Assembly (NCBI RefSeq): GCF_019703515.2
Contig: NC_059365.1
Span: 40,004,001 to 40,068,000, forward strand
Direction of reading: 5' to 3'
Origin: Myxocyprinus asiaticus
Taxonomy: Eukaryota > Chordata > Actinopteri > Cypriniformes > Catostomidae
DNA length: 64,000 nt
Shown here: positions 53,601 to 63,961 of the stretch, in pieces
How positions within the stretch are numbered: position 1 is the stretch's first letter
How the letters are laid out: the number at the start of each line of letters is the position of its first letter
Made by a program: the position numbers and the translations under genes
The notes under the pieces: generated by a model
Databases searched by the model: none
What the model was told of the DNA's origin: nothing
Seen by the model: only the letters and a program-made list of their open reading frames with translations

Positions 53601-56600
53601 AGCCCTAATAAAATATGGAGATGCATCAATCCCATCAAATCTAATTGGTTCTTGTGCATCTCGTGACTAAGCATCATGACACGAGAACCAAAGAGATTTG
53701 ATGTTATTGACGTGTCACCATGTTTGATGTGCAATGCGGAATATGACACTGCATGGAGTACTTTAATGACACTTATGGGTGTTTTTAAAGCTTACAGATG
53801 AATGACGATTAACTGCTATTGTATAGAAATCAGCGATCGCTACATTCTTTAAAATACCTTCCGCTGAAGAAAGTCATATGGGTTTGGAACAACATAAATG
53901 AGAGTAAATAATGACAGAATTTTCATTTTGAGGTGAACTATCCCTTTAATTGTCATGAAAATAATGTCACAATACAAAAAATCTTAAGGGTCCTAAAAAT
54001 AGGCTTAATTTTCTTTCATTAAAATATAATTTCATATTTCTTTCGATTTTGGGGTGAAATGTGACCTCGACATGTTCTTGACTGGTTTCATGAGATTCAC
54101 CGAGATATTAAAGTTGGCAGAAGGCAAATCTTTGTAAAACAGAATGATATACCTCAGATGGGTGGTGTTTTAAGAACAGAGAGCTTGCACTGTACCTGGA
54201 GGGATTGCATATTGGCGGTACAGTGAGAGAGAAGCAGGCACCATAATGATACGCCTCCAGCAGCGGCTGTCTGTCCCCAGAGTCATAAACTCTGTAATAA
54301 CTGACACAAATCAAACAGGTCCCTTTTACACCTGGCATCACTGTGCATTTTCCATGACTGGATCACAATCACACAACACTTGACCACATTAAATGCCATG
54401 GGTAAAATGTCCCCAAGATGGATTGTGAACAGATCAATGAAATCACATCCAGAAGAGGTCAGGGAAACATTTTGACCACATTCAAATAAAGTGTAAATGC
54501 AAATGGCATGTCAAATCAACCAAATGTCATAATTTTTTATTTTGATAATATTACAATTACAGTTTTCATTTTTGATTTTGGAGCAAAATGACAGGTCCAA
54601 AAAATACCCATAAAGGTGGCAGCATCATTATTTTCATTTAAAAAGAGATAGCTAGGTCTATTACTAAAATTAGTTAACTTCTGCACCATTTTTTGCATTA
54701 TGTGGCAATGGTTTGTTCAAAAATTTAGAAATAAAAACCTTTGTGCTGTTGAGTGTCTATAACTCCATAAGTATTAAAGATATCTTAATAGACTTTCTGA
54801 ACCAGAATCTTAAACTTTCCTTTTGGTATCTTCATTTTTAAAGCTATATGGTTTGATATTGGGCTCTTAGTATGGCTCCATTCGTAAATTGCTTTCAATG
54901 GTCAAAAACCGAATGCGGGTCACATGGAAGCTAGTTTTTCTTGTCCAACAAAACAAAGATTAGAAATAAGGCAAACATTTTCATTTGACAAAATAATGTA
55001 TTATTCCATAAATATTGATCCATGGCATTTCATGTTTTTGTCCTTTAACATTTTTAATATTCATCAAAACATTAGTAGTTAAACACACGTGCACTTACTG
55101 TTGCAGGAAACCCTGAATGAAGACCTTGATTTCTTCTGAGACAAAGTGGCTGCCCTGAATTAGTTACACAGACGCAGTCAAAATTTAGCTTCAGGTCAAT
55201 ATAACAATGCAAAACAAAGTAGACTCCTTCAGTTACCTTGCAGGGAGGAATGGTGGTGCTTGTTTCCACATCAAATCCGATGGTAGTTGGAAGCACATGA
55301 TCATCCTACAGATGCAACAGTGTTGTAAAGAGAACGGCATGTTTTATTCACATGATTCACTCAGTAGTTCTCACCACTGTCTAGCCTCAATGACGGGAGT
55401 AGCCCGTTCTCTCTTCTCCGCTTGTTTTCTATTTTTCTATCTTCTTCTGGGTTTTGGCCATCACCATATGTAGAATAAAGCAGCTGTGATATGACCAGAG
55501 TCTTTATCTTATAGGAGTGGACAGAATTTTAAACGTATTCTTTAAAAAAATGATTCATTTCTTTGTTTAAATGTTTAGCAATTAGCAGAAAAGAAAAGTG
55601 CACCTTCATTGCATAATCTTCAACTGCTGCCACCAGTAGGCCATTAGTGTTAAACCCAAAGTATACTTCCATTTGTGTGCGTGCATACACAGGCGGTTTA
55701 TGCACGCATGCCAAGACTGTTATGACATACTGGACTAATTTTCTTAAGGAGTTTAGCCCTGTAAAGATATCTCTATTGTATTAGTTATAGTATCTCCTGG
55801 CCTCCTTACACATGCGCTCTTGACGAGCACATCCACTCTTGTTTCCATCTTTGTCTCCTCTTGTTCAGTGGAATTTACATTGTCTTCCCGCACTTCGTAG
55901 AAGCAACGAGCAGTGCTGGGTAGATTACTTTAAAAATTTAATCAGGTACTGATTACAAAATACACAATTAAAATTGTAATCCATTAAGTATCCTTTAGAT
56001 GCCACTTTTAGGTAATCTAATCAGATTATTTTTGGATTACTTTTGGATTACCCATTTCATATTTTCCTAAAAACTGTATCATTAAAGTCCCCCTTGAAGT
56101 GCCTTGATGAGGGCAGTTTTCTTTGGCCTGTTGATGCATTTCCTGCTGAAGTATGTACACAGCCATGTGCGTGTTGTAGGGGGTGGGTGCGTTCTCGTTC
56201 TATAAAGTATTTGATTGGACAAAGTTTCACAACCAATGTGTGACATCATGTTTGTGCCTGGGTCTGTCTAGCCTGAAGAGAAGGCAGACTTGAAATGCTT
56301 ATATCTTCCGAAAATGAATTTGGCCAATGTTTAGAAGTACATTATCATATAGATGACCTTAAAGCTAATAGATATGGACTATAATCAGCAAAACTTGAAA
56401 TTCATTTTTACTGGTTTAAAAACCATTTTACTGATTTTTTACTTTTCAGTACCAATTAACACTTTCAGTAAACATAAAACCCAACAGAGACCTGCTATTT
56501 GCAGAGATAAAAAAAGGTGCTTAAAGGGTCATAAAAAGTAATGTTACTCAAGAAAATAGACAAGTCACATTCACACATACAGCCTTTTCCAGAAAAGTAC

Positions 56601-59600
56601 CTATAATTTCCAGTTTAGAGGTCATGTGTGAACGACCCTTTTGTAAATGCTGGTAAATTTTGCTCTGGCAATTTTCTTTAATGTGAAGTTGTATCATTAC
56701 CTATACATTTCCTTATTGATGGAATGTGTGAACAGCACATTTGGTACATTTACCCGTAAAGGCAACCCAACAATTTTCCTGTAATTTACCTGGTTGCATG
56801 TGTGTACTTTTTCCAGCACCAATTCTTCATTTTCAAGGACGTCACAGAAGAACTCAGAATTATATGAAAGTTCTGAGTTCCCAACTTGTATTACAAGTAG
56901 GGATGGGCACGAGTACTCAAGTACTCGGGTACTCGGACGTGGCAGCAATGATCGATCATGAAATCGATGATCGATAGTGATCATGCATGATGTGACTTTT
57001 CACATAATTCGAAATCCAGTGACAATTACCTGACAACTAAACACAAATGTGTCAAAGCGGAAGCTTATTTTTAATTTTGCGATTGATTACATTGTGGTTT
57101 TGAGGGGTACATTGATAATCAGAGATGTCTCATAGCAACCAAACTGATACAACACTGCAATGCTATAGTTACGATAATCAAAAGAGAGTGTAATTAACCG
57201 TGTTTTGAACACCTGTCTATGCAAAACGTTTGCTAAACACGTTTTATTATCATTTAAATGTAAGAACTTTGACTCGTTAATGGACATTATTTAATAAAAG
57301 TGAATATTTGTCACTGACTGTAAACCTCCCTGCCCTGGGTGGCGTCATTGATGTAACACGCCTGAATCTCGATGAAATGAATGAAGATTTCCGCACAAGT
57401 TTCTAAGTTAGATGTCCGATATAAAGTGTCATTCCGTTGCACTTTCCCCAGTTGAAAGGTGGAAATTCCAACTCTCCAAGTTGAATGGAATGCTTCATGA
57501 ATCACAGCAAACACAATACGGAGCATCGAGGCTTTCCCCACAAGAGCGAACACTTGGACGCACGCACACACACACACACACACTTACTTACACACGCACA
57601 CACACACCAGGCAGTATGGCAGTGGACTCAACGAGATGAAGCAACGCATATACAGCAGGCGAGTGTTTCAAACACTTTGACAGAGCGCAGCTAAATGGAA
57701 CAGAATGCAGCGTCTTCAAAACTGAACTTCAACTTAACATGCATATTAAAAACACGATGGTTATGGCATCTCCTGATAAGCCAAATGCGATTTGAAACTA
57801 GACGGTTCAGACAGTCACTTAAAAAACTGGTGCGTGCTTACAAAGATTACTACGGTAACCTGAAGGAAGAACAGACAGACGTACGTTGTGCATATTCTTT
57901 CCGTGCTGGGCAGTGAATCTTCACATAATGACAAAATATGATGCAATATATTTTGATTATGCAATCTGTTGTACATTTTGTAACATTTCATTTTATAACA
58001 GCCTATAATGATGAATAGACAATACACTGGAACAGCAAGACACAGTGCAGCAGCTATAGACATTTGTCAGACATGTTATTATATATAAAGTTATGAACAT
58101 GTCATTGCCCCTCAAGTACTCGACGAGTACTCGAGTAATTAGTCAGAGTACTCGAGTAGACAAAATGACCAAAATGCTCATCCCTAATTACAAGTGACGT
58201 GAACAAAATGTACAAGTCGGAAACTTGCAATTAAAAGTCATTCTGACAAGGCATTAATGGACCATTAACAAATGTATAGGAGCAGGGTCTGAAATTAACT
58301 TTTTAGCCCACCAGCCAAAGTGGCTGGTAGATTAATTTTTTTTTTTTTACCAGCAAGTCAGAATTCTTACCGGCCAATTTTTTGACTTTTTTTTTTTTAT
58401 TGCATTTTACAAGTGGATTTTACAGACATAAGAGACAAATAAACAATACTATAAGCATGTTTAAAAGTGAACTGCTTTAAATAATTGTATCGTTGTATTA
58501 TTTATGAAATATTTAATTGCCTGATAGTCCATTTAGAGTTATTTTTCAGATTATTAACTTTACAACAAAAGTACATTTGCATTTTAAACTACATGTTGTC
58601 ATATGAACTCCCAGCTAGTAACTCTACACATAACACAGTTCTTGGTTTATTTGGAGTGATTCAGTCAGCTCCAACTGATTCAGTCTTTTTGATTCACAAA
58701 AAAAAAAAAAAAAACTTTTGAAATCCGATTACACGGTCGCTTCTTATGTCTTGCGCTGTAGATTCAAAAGAATCGGCTCAAACAAGTCATTTGATTGGGA
58801 GCCGGTTTACACTGGTTGCGCTTTATGTCTCGTCTCGCGCTATATAGATTCAGTAGCAGTGTTGCTGTGGTGATTAATGGTAGTACAGGAAACACTGTCT
58901 AAGTGTTTTAGTCCAGTTTTCTGTCCGCATCGTCGGAACAATAAATGCTCAAGAACCGTAAATGAAACCGAACGTCATGAAAATGATTTGGTTTGTATTA
59001 CAATGCAATTATTACCAAAGAATTTGTATGTGTGATGGTGCATAATTAAAACGTACTCGCACATCCACTGGAAATCCTAGAGTGGTCTTCCCTTCATTGC
59101 CTTCATCTTGCATTGAGATTTACTGCGAACGGTACGTGTCCACTGGTGCGGAAGAAATGTGCTCAACTCCGCTCACCACGCCAGACAGCTGCAGCTTTGG
59201 GGCAAGTTCGTAATATGCAAAGCCAGCATGTGTATCGTCTTCTATTAGCTTTCAGTACACGAGCAATGACATCATTTTAAATATGCACTATTACAGTTGG
59301 GAAAATGCCAACTTCGTTTTCAAATGCCCAAAGTATACAAACAGTGTTGATTTATTAAACTTTTGCTTACCTAGCCACAGTTGCCACGATGAATGCTTGC
59401 AATCATAATTTAAAGTCTGGATTAAACAATGGTGTGCACTGAATCCACGTTTGCTCACCATGTGCCAGTGGAGCAGCGGACTAGCTAATAAAAGCTGTTT
59501 TATGTAAATGCTAGTGACCTTCATGACTGTAGGCCTACAGAGCCCCCTTGAGGATGAAAGTGGAACATATACAATTATTTTACACGCTGACATGATAGAA

Positions 59601-59759
59601 AGCACAAAGCACCGCCAGAGTGGCGTGTGACGCCGTGAAATTCACCAGCCAAACATAAAATGTACCCGCATTTGGCGCTTGGCAGGTGTTAATTTCGGAC
59701 CCTGTATTGGAGGTAATCGGCCAGGAAAAGTAACGCACTATGTATAGTATGTGAAAATG

Positions 59760-59828
<69 letters not shown>

Positions 59829-62800
59829 GAGAGAGAGAGAGAGAGAGAGAACTTGTATGTCATTATTATAAACACATTTTAGCTTTTAAAATTTTTATAA
59901 ATTCTACATTTGATCAATTAACATGATGTAATGAAATTGCATATATTATTAAGGAGCTGTCACTGTTTGCAATAATTTTTACTGTTTGCAAATATTTTGC
60001 GTTGAGTTTACATTCATTTGTTTCACGAGCGCTAAAATGGTACTGTCTCCAAGAAATCTGGCACTTTACAGCAAGCATCTGACAGACATGTTTTTTTGTT
60101 GCACATTAACGAGAGAAGAGTTGCACGGTTTATCGCATCTGCACAATGTCGGACTAGAATTAATGGTTCTTTTTACTTTTTGATAAACAATTGACTGTAC
60201 AGAACAGAAAGGATATTAAAAGATATTATTCAATGAAAATGGATTGCTTGGATCTCCTCTTTGATGGACACATTAAATGGAGCACTGCCACATTAGACTC
60301 CACTTTAGAGGCATATGCGTTACAAGGGAGAATCTTGTGAAAATCTGTTGTAAAGTTGAACCAAAATAAGAGCTGACCTCATGCAATTCTGTGTAAATGT
60401 AACTATGGCATATCATGGCTCATACTAAAGAGATGGTGACATTCCATGCAGCAAATCCATCAGAGTATGCATTCATGCGACAACACGTAATGAAAGGACT
60501 TTGGTGTTAATGTTCTTCGCCACTACACAACTTTATCACTGGCCAGTGGCCAATGACAGACATGTTGCCTTATGAGAGTTGTAAAGGTCTGTGTATCCAC
60601 ATTGACATTTGGCAACAACAGACTTTTGTTGTTTACCCACCCACCTCACGTCACGTAAAAAACAAAACGAGCTAAGATTGGTCACTTTATGTCAGCCAGA
60701 TGACCCCTTCCAATTCTGGGCGGTTCAATTATGTGCTGTTGGGGGTGATATCGTGAATATAATCAAGAGACATGTGGAAAACGAATGTGTTTCTAAGGCA
60801 TGCTAAATGTATAGAAATGTTCCATTTGAATTTCAAGTACTTTTAAACACTTTAACAAAACATGCCGATTTCCCAGGTATTCCAGTACTTGCATTTCTAA
60901 AAGCTAAATTCAAGCACTTAAAGCACTTTAAGGAAAACTGTATTTATGAAATTAGGAACAGGGATTGAAATCAGCTTTGAAATCAACAATAAGAAAATGT
61001 CTGAAGATATTATGTATGTATATGAGATGTATGAATTGTCACTCGTCATAATTATGCATGAGAAGTTGTGGCCTTAACCTAAGACTGGGGCTTTTCTGCT
61101 ATTCTGAAGCATGGAGCGAAGTGCATTTACATGGTGCAACAACACAAAGTAGCATGTGACTCACCTCTGAAATGTTTGTTGGCAACATATATTTTTGCAG
61201 AAGAGTGTCTAGAATTATGGACAGTTGGATAGTCTGACGTACATTATTTTTCAAAGCAGGGTGCAAATACAAACAGTTTGGCATTTATTTGTTTATTAAA
61301 TTAGAAACTAAATTTAAAACAAGACCAAATGCCCTGTGTACTAGGGGTGTAAAAAATATTGTATATTATTTTATCGTACGATACAACGCTCACTATACAA
61401 TACCATATGTATCATACGATACATAAACACATTACAGTGTAATTAAAACCAAGCAGCGCAATATCGAGAGCTGCGGAACAGTCTCCTCCCATGAGAGGCG
61501 GCGCTGAGCGCTCACAGGACAACAGGGCAACATATCTACAGTACATAGGTGAGAAAATCAATGGCAAACAGCGAGTAGATTGTACACCTTATTCAAAAAA
61601 CAAACAACGTAAGAAATCCACGATTACATGAGACTTATAATTATCTGCCTTTGAATTTGAATTGTAAACAGCTTTGAGAACAACACTTGCGCACATGTTA
61701 TAAGCCGGTAATAATGCCGGTAAAGTTTACATGGAAAGTTAAAAGGGGAAGAGGGCAAAAAAAATTGTGTGCCAATCGGTTTTTGCTCAAGCCGCTAAAT
61801 AATAGTGGGTTATGTACATCGTAAAACCAGAGGTCAGGGTCCTCTCGAGTTTTTTTTTTTTTCACCACTAAAAAACACTGAAAGGAGTTTTTTCCTTGCT
61901 ACAGTCACTTCAGCTTTTTCACAGGGGACTTTCAGACAACAAAAGGCATGATTATCTATAAAGCTGCTTTGAAACTGTGTATTGTGAAAAGTGCTATATA
62001 AATATAAATGACTAGAGTGTACACAAACTTATGTTCTCAAGAAAAACATGAAAATTGTAAGTTCATATTAGTTTTTCTCAATCAGACTAAATAAATGCAG
62101 TGCTGTTGTTTAAGTTACTTCGAGCTCTGCTTTTTATTTCCAATATCAGACACTTTTGTGCAATTTATGATTTAAAAGACATTTATGTTGAATCCCTGAA
62201 TAAGTTTGAGCGAAACATTTGTGGGTGCTCGTATTGTATTGTATCGTGAGGCTATGCATCGTATTGTATCATAAAATTTGTGTATCGTTACATGCCTAAT
62301 GACTAGATGTTACACAACTATTTAAAATACAGACCGCTCTTTAAAATTTGGGAGCAAAAATAGTAAATTACGCACAAGTAATTTACTATTACTTGCCTTT
62401 GTATGGATTATCATGTAATCCATACAAATTGAACTATAACCCGATTACACACCTTATAAAACGTAATGTAATCCAACTACAAGTACTCACCTTTTGTAAT
62501 CTGATTACGTAATCCAGGTTACATGTAATCTCTTACTACCCAGCACTGTTAACGGCTGAGGGTTGCCTCCTTGTGGACAACTAATTAGTGTTAATTCCAG
62601 GCGCATGGGCAGACTATTTTAGAAAAATCGGGCCGCACAGGTACAGTACTCGCACTCTGCTGATGATGAAATATATATCACTTGCTGTTAACACAAAACT
62701 GAAGTGTGCTTTGGGTTTTAATACAACAAGAAATATATTGGAGAGAAAAGACAAGTCTTTGTGGGACAACAGCTTGTAGATCCTACCTTTGAATGATCTA

Positions 62801-63961
62801 GATCTTGATGTTTCAGCTCGCTCTGAAGGAAAGGGGGAGTGGAACAATGATTCATAAACACGACCACCTGGAGGACAAGAATCTCATTACTCTAAACAAA
62901 CCAAAATTCATGTTTTATTACTCTAGCTTAGAAAATAGATGTCACTAGCATTCTGTACAAATTATTTACAGAATGATACTGCAGGGTTTTTCCTGTACTG
63001 AAAATGTTTTGGCTGCTGACGCAAATTCAATGATATTCAATGTTCTGTGCTTCATGTGCGTTAAATAAGCGAATCGTCTGAAACGTGCATGTGCGTTGCA
63101 CTACTGAAGCCTGGTTTCATGCGAGTGTCATACAAGCCAAGCAGAAATTTCATATTAAATATTCTGTCAGGGACAATCTATGAGACTTTATTTTTATTAT
63201 TTATATTTTATTTTAATCATTACATTAGTAATGAGGAGACGTCAATGGTCTTACATGTGGTTATGACATTACAAATGCCACAATGGAAGAACTATTGTAA
63301 ACAGAGCAAGCATAGTAAACATAGGGCAAGAAGAACATAGAATTAAGGAAGAACCACCGAAGACCATTTTTGTCCTAGGAAAAACCCTGCACTGACATCT
63401 TCAAATTCAGTGAATGGAGACATATACAGACTCACAATGTACAAAAAGGACTTCAGGATTTCATTCAAAATGAGTAAAACTGCAGAATAGTATGAACAGT
63501 AATAAACAGCCTCGTCAAAGAAAAATATATTTTTCATCACTTATTTAGTCATTATGAGTAAATATTGTATAAAATAAGTGTTTCCTTAATTTAATCAATT
63601 TTGTGTGCATCTCATTCTCCATCATTTATTGAATCATTTCAAATATAGCTGCATTACATATATACACCATTACATATATGCCATCCAGACTAAATGATTG
63701 GGTGCCCACTACTGTCAAGGAACACCATGATGTAAAAATCAATTTTAACTAGCTTTTAACATGTCAGCCCTGTTTACAGGCACACTGTCCAATTAAAAAA
63801 GCAAATCAACTTTGAAATAGATGGTTGGTTTAGGACTAGAGGAAGCTGCACAGTACCTTGCGTCCTTCACTGTCTGTGATTTTGCGTGAGAGTTTGCACA
63901 GGGCGCTGGCAGTGGCTCCATCCTCCACATAGAAATGCACTTGATGTCCATCTGTGGAGTA
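44602..63961 (-). CDS. nxf1: NXF1-type nuclear mRNA export factor, 5'-partial, lacking LRR exons
   Basis: NXF1/TAP binds mRNPs, pairs with NXT1 through its NTF2-like domain and carries mRNA through the pore by contacting FG nucleoporins. Twelve exons (990 bp, 329 residues plus stop) were placed. They encode the last two RRM exons, a linker ([15 protein letters not shown]), the NTF2-like domain ([43 protein letters not shown]), and the C-terminal UBA domain ([19 protein letters not shown], ending IPEAAFFK). The stop is at 44604-44602. All phases agree and no internal stop was seen. The roughly 160-residue LRR domain expected between RRM and NTF2 is missing, although the exons either side are both phase 0. 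The RRM is also diverged (VVVFMNHC where human has ISIIINSS), suggesting a fast-evolving paralogue. The first exons lie beyond the right edge. Confidence 0.92.
44885..44945 (-). CDS. nxf1: nxf1 exon: UBA/TAP-C
   Basis: It encodes [20 protein letters not shown] (human [20 protein letters not shown]), the FG-nucleoporin-binding three-helix domain. The human NWD loop reads GWN here. Confidence 0.94.
45275..45457 (-). CDS. nxf1: nxf1 exon: NTF2 end, linker, UBA start
   Basis: It encodes [14 protein letters not shown], the [20 protein letters not shown] linker, then [13 protein letters not shown] and MNLEWSQK, matching human [13 protein letters not shown] and MNLEWSQK almost exactly. Confidence 0.96.
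45603..45675 (-). CDS. nxf1: nxf1 exon: NTF2
   Basis: It encodes [20 protein letters not shown] and AQNSG (human [20 protein letters not shown]). It follows a 5-kb transposon-filled intron. Confidence 0.92.
45676..46620. other. nxf1 intron, repeat-like, no exon
   Basis: Begins with a GGGGAATTCACTAAGAATG block typical of a transposon end. No exon or readable protein seen. Confidence 0.35.
46620..46765. repeat. TTAA-type MITE fragment
   Basis: TTCTTCTGAAGTGATACTAT and AACAGACCAAAATGTAAGTC match the interior of the MITEs at 31898 and 35711. Ends missing. Confidence 0.55.
47151..47215. repeat. Tc1-like terminal fragment
   Basis: TTACAGTTGAAGTCAGAAGT followed by TTCAATACATTTAG resembles the outer end of the common fish Tc1 family from which Sleeping Beauty was derived. 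No matching right end in the window. Confidence 0.6.
47320..47537. repeat. Element end, family H
   Basis: Ends AAATTACTGAGTGCACCTTT and shares CATGTAGAATAAAACAGCTT and ATATGACTGGAGTCTT with 55465-55610. The same terminus bounds 49979-50731. Confidence 0.5.
47880..49240. other. nxf1 intron, no exon seen
   Basis: Low-complexity and unclassified sequence without protein similarity or clear terminal repeats. Open frames here are short and look like chance. Confidence 0.35.
49247..49708. mobile_element. hAT-like MITE
   Basis: Ends GCAGGCCTATTCAACTGGTG and inverse of AAGTTGAATAGCCCTGC. GC-richer subterminal GGCCCGCAGGCC. Non-coding. Confidence 0.7.
49745..49845 (-). repeat. Tc1-like family G fragment
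   Basis: TGTACAGAGTGGTTATCCGA and AACCAGTCTGGCCATTCTCC match 39160-39245. Ends missing. Confidence 0.75.
49979..50731 (-). mobile_element. DNA transposon remnant, family H, with a small ORF
   Basis: Inverted ends TTTAAAGGTGCACTCAGCGA and inverse of TGAGTGCACTTTTAAA bound 753 bp. A minus-strand ORF starting at 50409 encodes a very basic N terminus ([20 protein letters not shown]) then [20 protein letters not shown] and [11 protein letters not shown] recall this module from predicted proteins linked to fish DNA transposons. It may be a DNA-binding transposase accessory, but the family is not certain. Confidence 0.6.
50782..50824 (-). CDS. nxf1: nxf1 micro-exon: NTF2
   Basis: A 43-bp exon encoding [14 protein letters not shown] (human TLLCFSVNGVFKE), flanked by an AG acceptor and a GTGAGT donor. 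Confidence 0.9.
50910..51025 (-). CDS. nxf1: nxf1 exon: NTF2
   Basis: It encodes [20 protein letters not shown] then a segment ending VDVNTYT, matching human [20 protein letters not shown]. Confidence 0.94.
51177..51235 (-). CDS. nxf1: nxf1 exon: NTF2 loop
   Basis: A short 59-bp exon encoding [19 protein letters not shown] (human LAEYFKDSRNVKKLKDP). In phase with both neighbours. Confidence 0.9.
51690..51790. repeat. TTAA-type MITE end fragment
   Basis: AAATAGTTAACCCAAAAATG, CTCACGCTCATGTTGTTCCA and TTCTTCTGCGGAACACAGAA match the ends of the cyprinid TTAA MITE. The opposite end may be the one at 53860-53949. Confidence 0.6.
52060..52170. repeat. Solo terminal repeat of Tc1-like family F
   Basis: Matches the right terminal repeat of 20870-23709: TGCTTTGTCATTATGGGGTA, GTGTAGATTGATTT, AAAGCATTTTAGCGTAAG. 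The partner end is absent. Confidence 0.75.
52430..53110. other. Unclassified repeat region in nxf1 intron
   Basis: GTTGTGGCCACATCATATTA with inverse-like GGCCACAACAAAG suggests a small MITE at 52450-52590. A short imperfect duplication (TTATTTTGAATTATGAA) is at 52650-52735. No exon seen. Confidence 0.35.
53860..53949. repeat. TTAA-type MITE right end
   Basis: GAAAGTCATATGGGTTTGGA, AATGACAGAATTTTCATTTT and GGTGAACTATCCCTTTAA are the inverse of the standard left end. Divergent interior sequence around 53450-53600 may belong to it. Confidence 0.7.
54196..54300 (-). CDS. nxf1: nxf1 exon: NTF2 core
   Basis: It encodes [20 protein letters not shown] and ACFSLTVPP, matching human YYAIYDSGDRQGLLDAYH. 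The donor at 54194-54195 keeps the frame. A second GT 43 bp further on would shift it. Confidence 0.94.
54301..55098. other. nxf1 intron, no recognisable feature
   Basis: AT-rich intron between two NTF2 exons with no repeat ends or coding similarity that I can identify. Confidence 0.4.
55099..55154 (-). CDS. nxf1: nxf1 exon: NTF2 helix 1
   Basis: It encodes [18 protein letters not shown] (human GSYFGTENLKSLVLHFLQ). The donor is GTAAGT, phase 2. Confidence 0.92.
55237..55305 (-). CDS. nxf1: nxf1 exon: LRR-NTF2 linker
   Basis: This 23-codon, phase-0 exon encodes [20 protein letters not shown] and ends PCK (human [20 protein letters not shown]). It is the first exon after the missing LRR segment. 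Confidence 0.92.
56898..58186. mobile_element. hAT non-autonomous element with perfect 8-bp TSD
   Basis: Ends TAGGGATGGGCACGAGTAC and inverse of AAATGCTCATCCCTA, flanked by ATTACAAG on both sides (56890-56897, 58187-58194). Both ends carry clustered GAGTACTCGAGTACTC-type repeats. 1289 bp, (CA)n inside, no transposase. Confidence 0.95.
58283..59704. mobile_element. hAT non-autonomous element
   Basis: Ends CAGGGTCTGAAATTAACTTT and inverse of GTTAATTTCGGACCCTG, flanked by TATAGGAG and TATTGGAG (one mismatch). Subterminal CCACCAGCCAAAGTGGC. No transposase in 1422 bp. Confidence 0.9.
59763..59850. repeat. (TA)n followed by (GA)n microsatellite
   Basis: About 30 TA units then about 12 GA units. 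Confidence 0.97.
61342..62299. mobile_element. hAT-like element with CGATAC-rich ends
   Basis: Left TAGGGGTGTAAAAAATATTG then ATCGTACGATAC; right ATTGTATCGTGAGGC, GTATCGTTACATGCCTA. No clear target duplication and no transposase. Confidence 0.7.
62787..62867 (-). CDS. nxf1: nxf1 exon: RRM part 2
   Basis: This 27-codon exon encodes [19 protein letters not shown] and ends HSK at phase 0, equivalent to human ISIIINSSAPPHTILNELK to QLK. It is the last exon before the missing LRR segment. Confidence 0.85.
62981..63390. mobile_element. Small hAT-like MITE
   Basis: Ends GCAGGGTTTTTCCTG and inverse of CTAGGAAAAACCCTGC, about 410 bp, in the intron between the two RRM exons of nxf1. Confidence 0.75.
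63857..63961 (-). CDS. nxf1: nxf1 exon: RRM part 1
   Basis: This 35-codon exon encodes [18 protein letters not shown] and KITDSEGRK, matching human TRAQFFVEDASTASALKAV. The RNP-like FxVEDxxTASAL core is kept. Phase 0 at both ends. Confidence 0.9.

Larger units (their letters stand above)
55912..62548. mobile_element. Large hAT-like insertion carrying further elements
   Basis: Ends CAGTGCTGGGTAGATTAC and CTTACTACCCAGCACTG are inverted repeats, with subterminal TAATC.GATTAC blocks at both sides. Flanking GCAACGAG and TTAACGGC are compatible with a decayed 8-bp duplication of a GCAACGGC-like site, as judged from the intact MITE. No transposase seen. It contains at least three further elements. 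Confidence 0.65.
55650..62720. mobile_element. PIF/Harbinger-like MITE split by a large nested insertion
   Basis: Outer ends AACCCAAAGTATACTTC (55650) and inverse of GAAGTGTGCTTTGGGTT (near 62718) are flanked by TTA on both sides, as expected for a PIF/Harbinger TWA target. The interior matches 18237-18715 up to 55911 and again from 62549. The 6.6 kb between is the nested element 55912-62548. Fills the nxf1 intron where LRR exons are expected. Confidence 0.75.

Noticed and set aside
54150..54196. Longer NTF2 exon using the downstream GT donor
   Set aside because: It adds 43 bp and would shift the frame into the next exon; the upstream donor keeps the NXF1 reading.
57412..57694. Plus-strand ORFs with His/Thr runs
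   Set aside because: They are translations of a (CA)n microsatellite inside a hAT element.
55306..62786. Hidden LRR exons of nxf1
   Set aside because: I scanned the minus strand for LRR signatures such as LNLSGN and LWLDGN and for suitable splice pairs and saw none; most of the interval is assigned to transposons. A computed search should confirm this.
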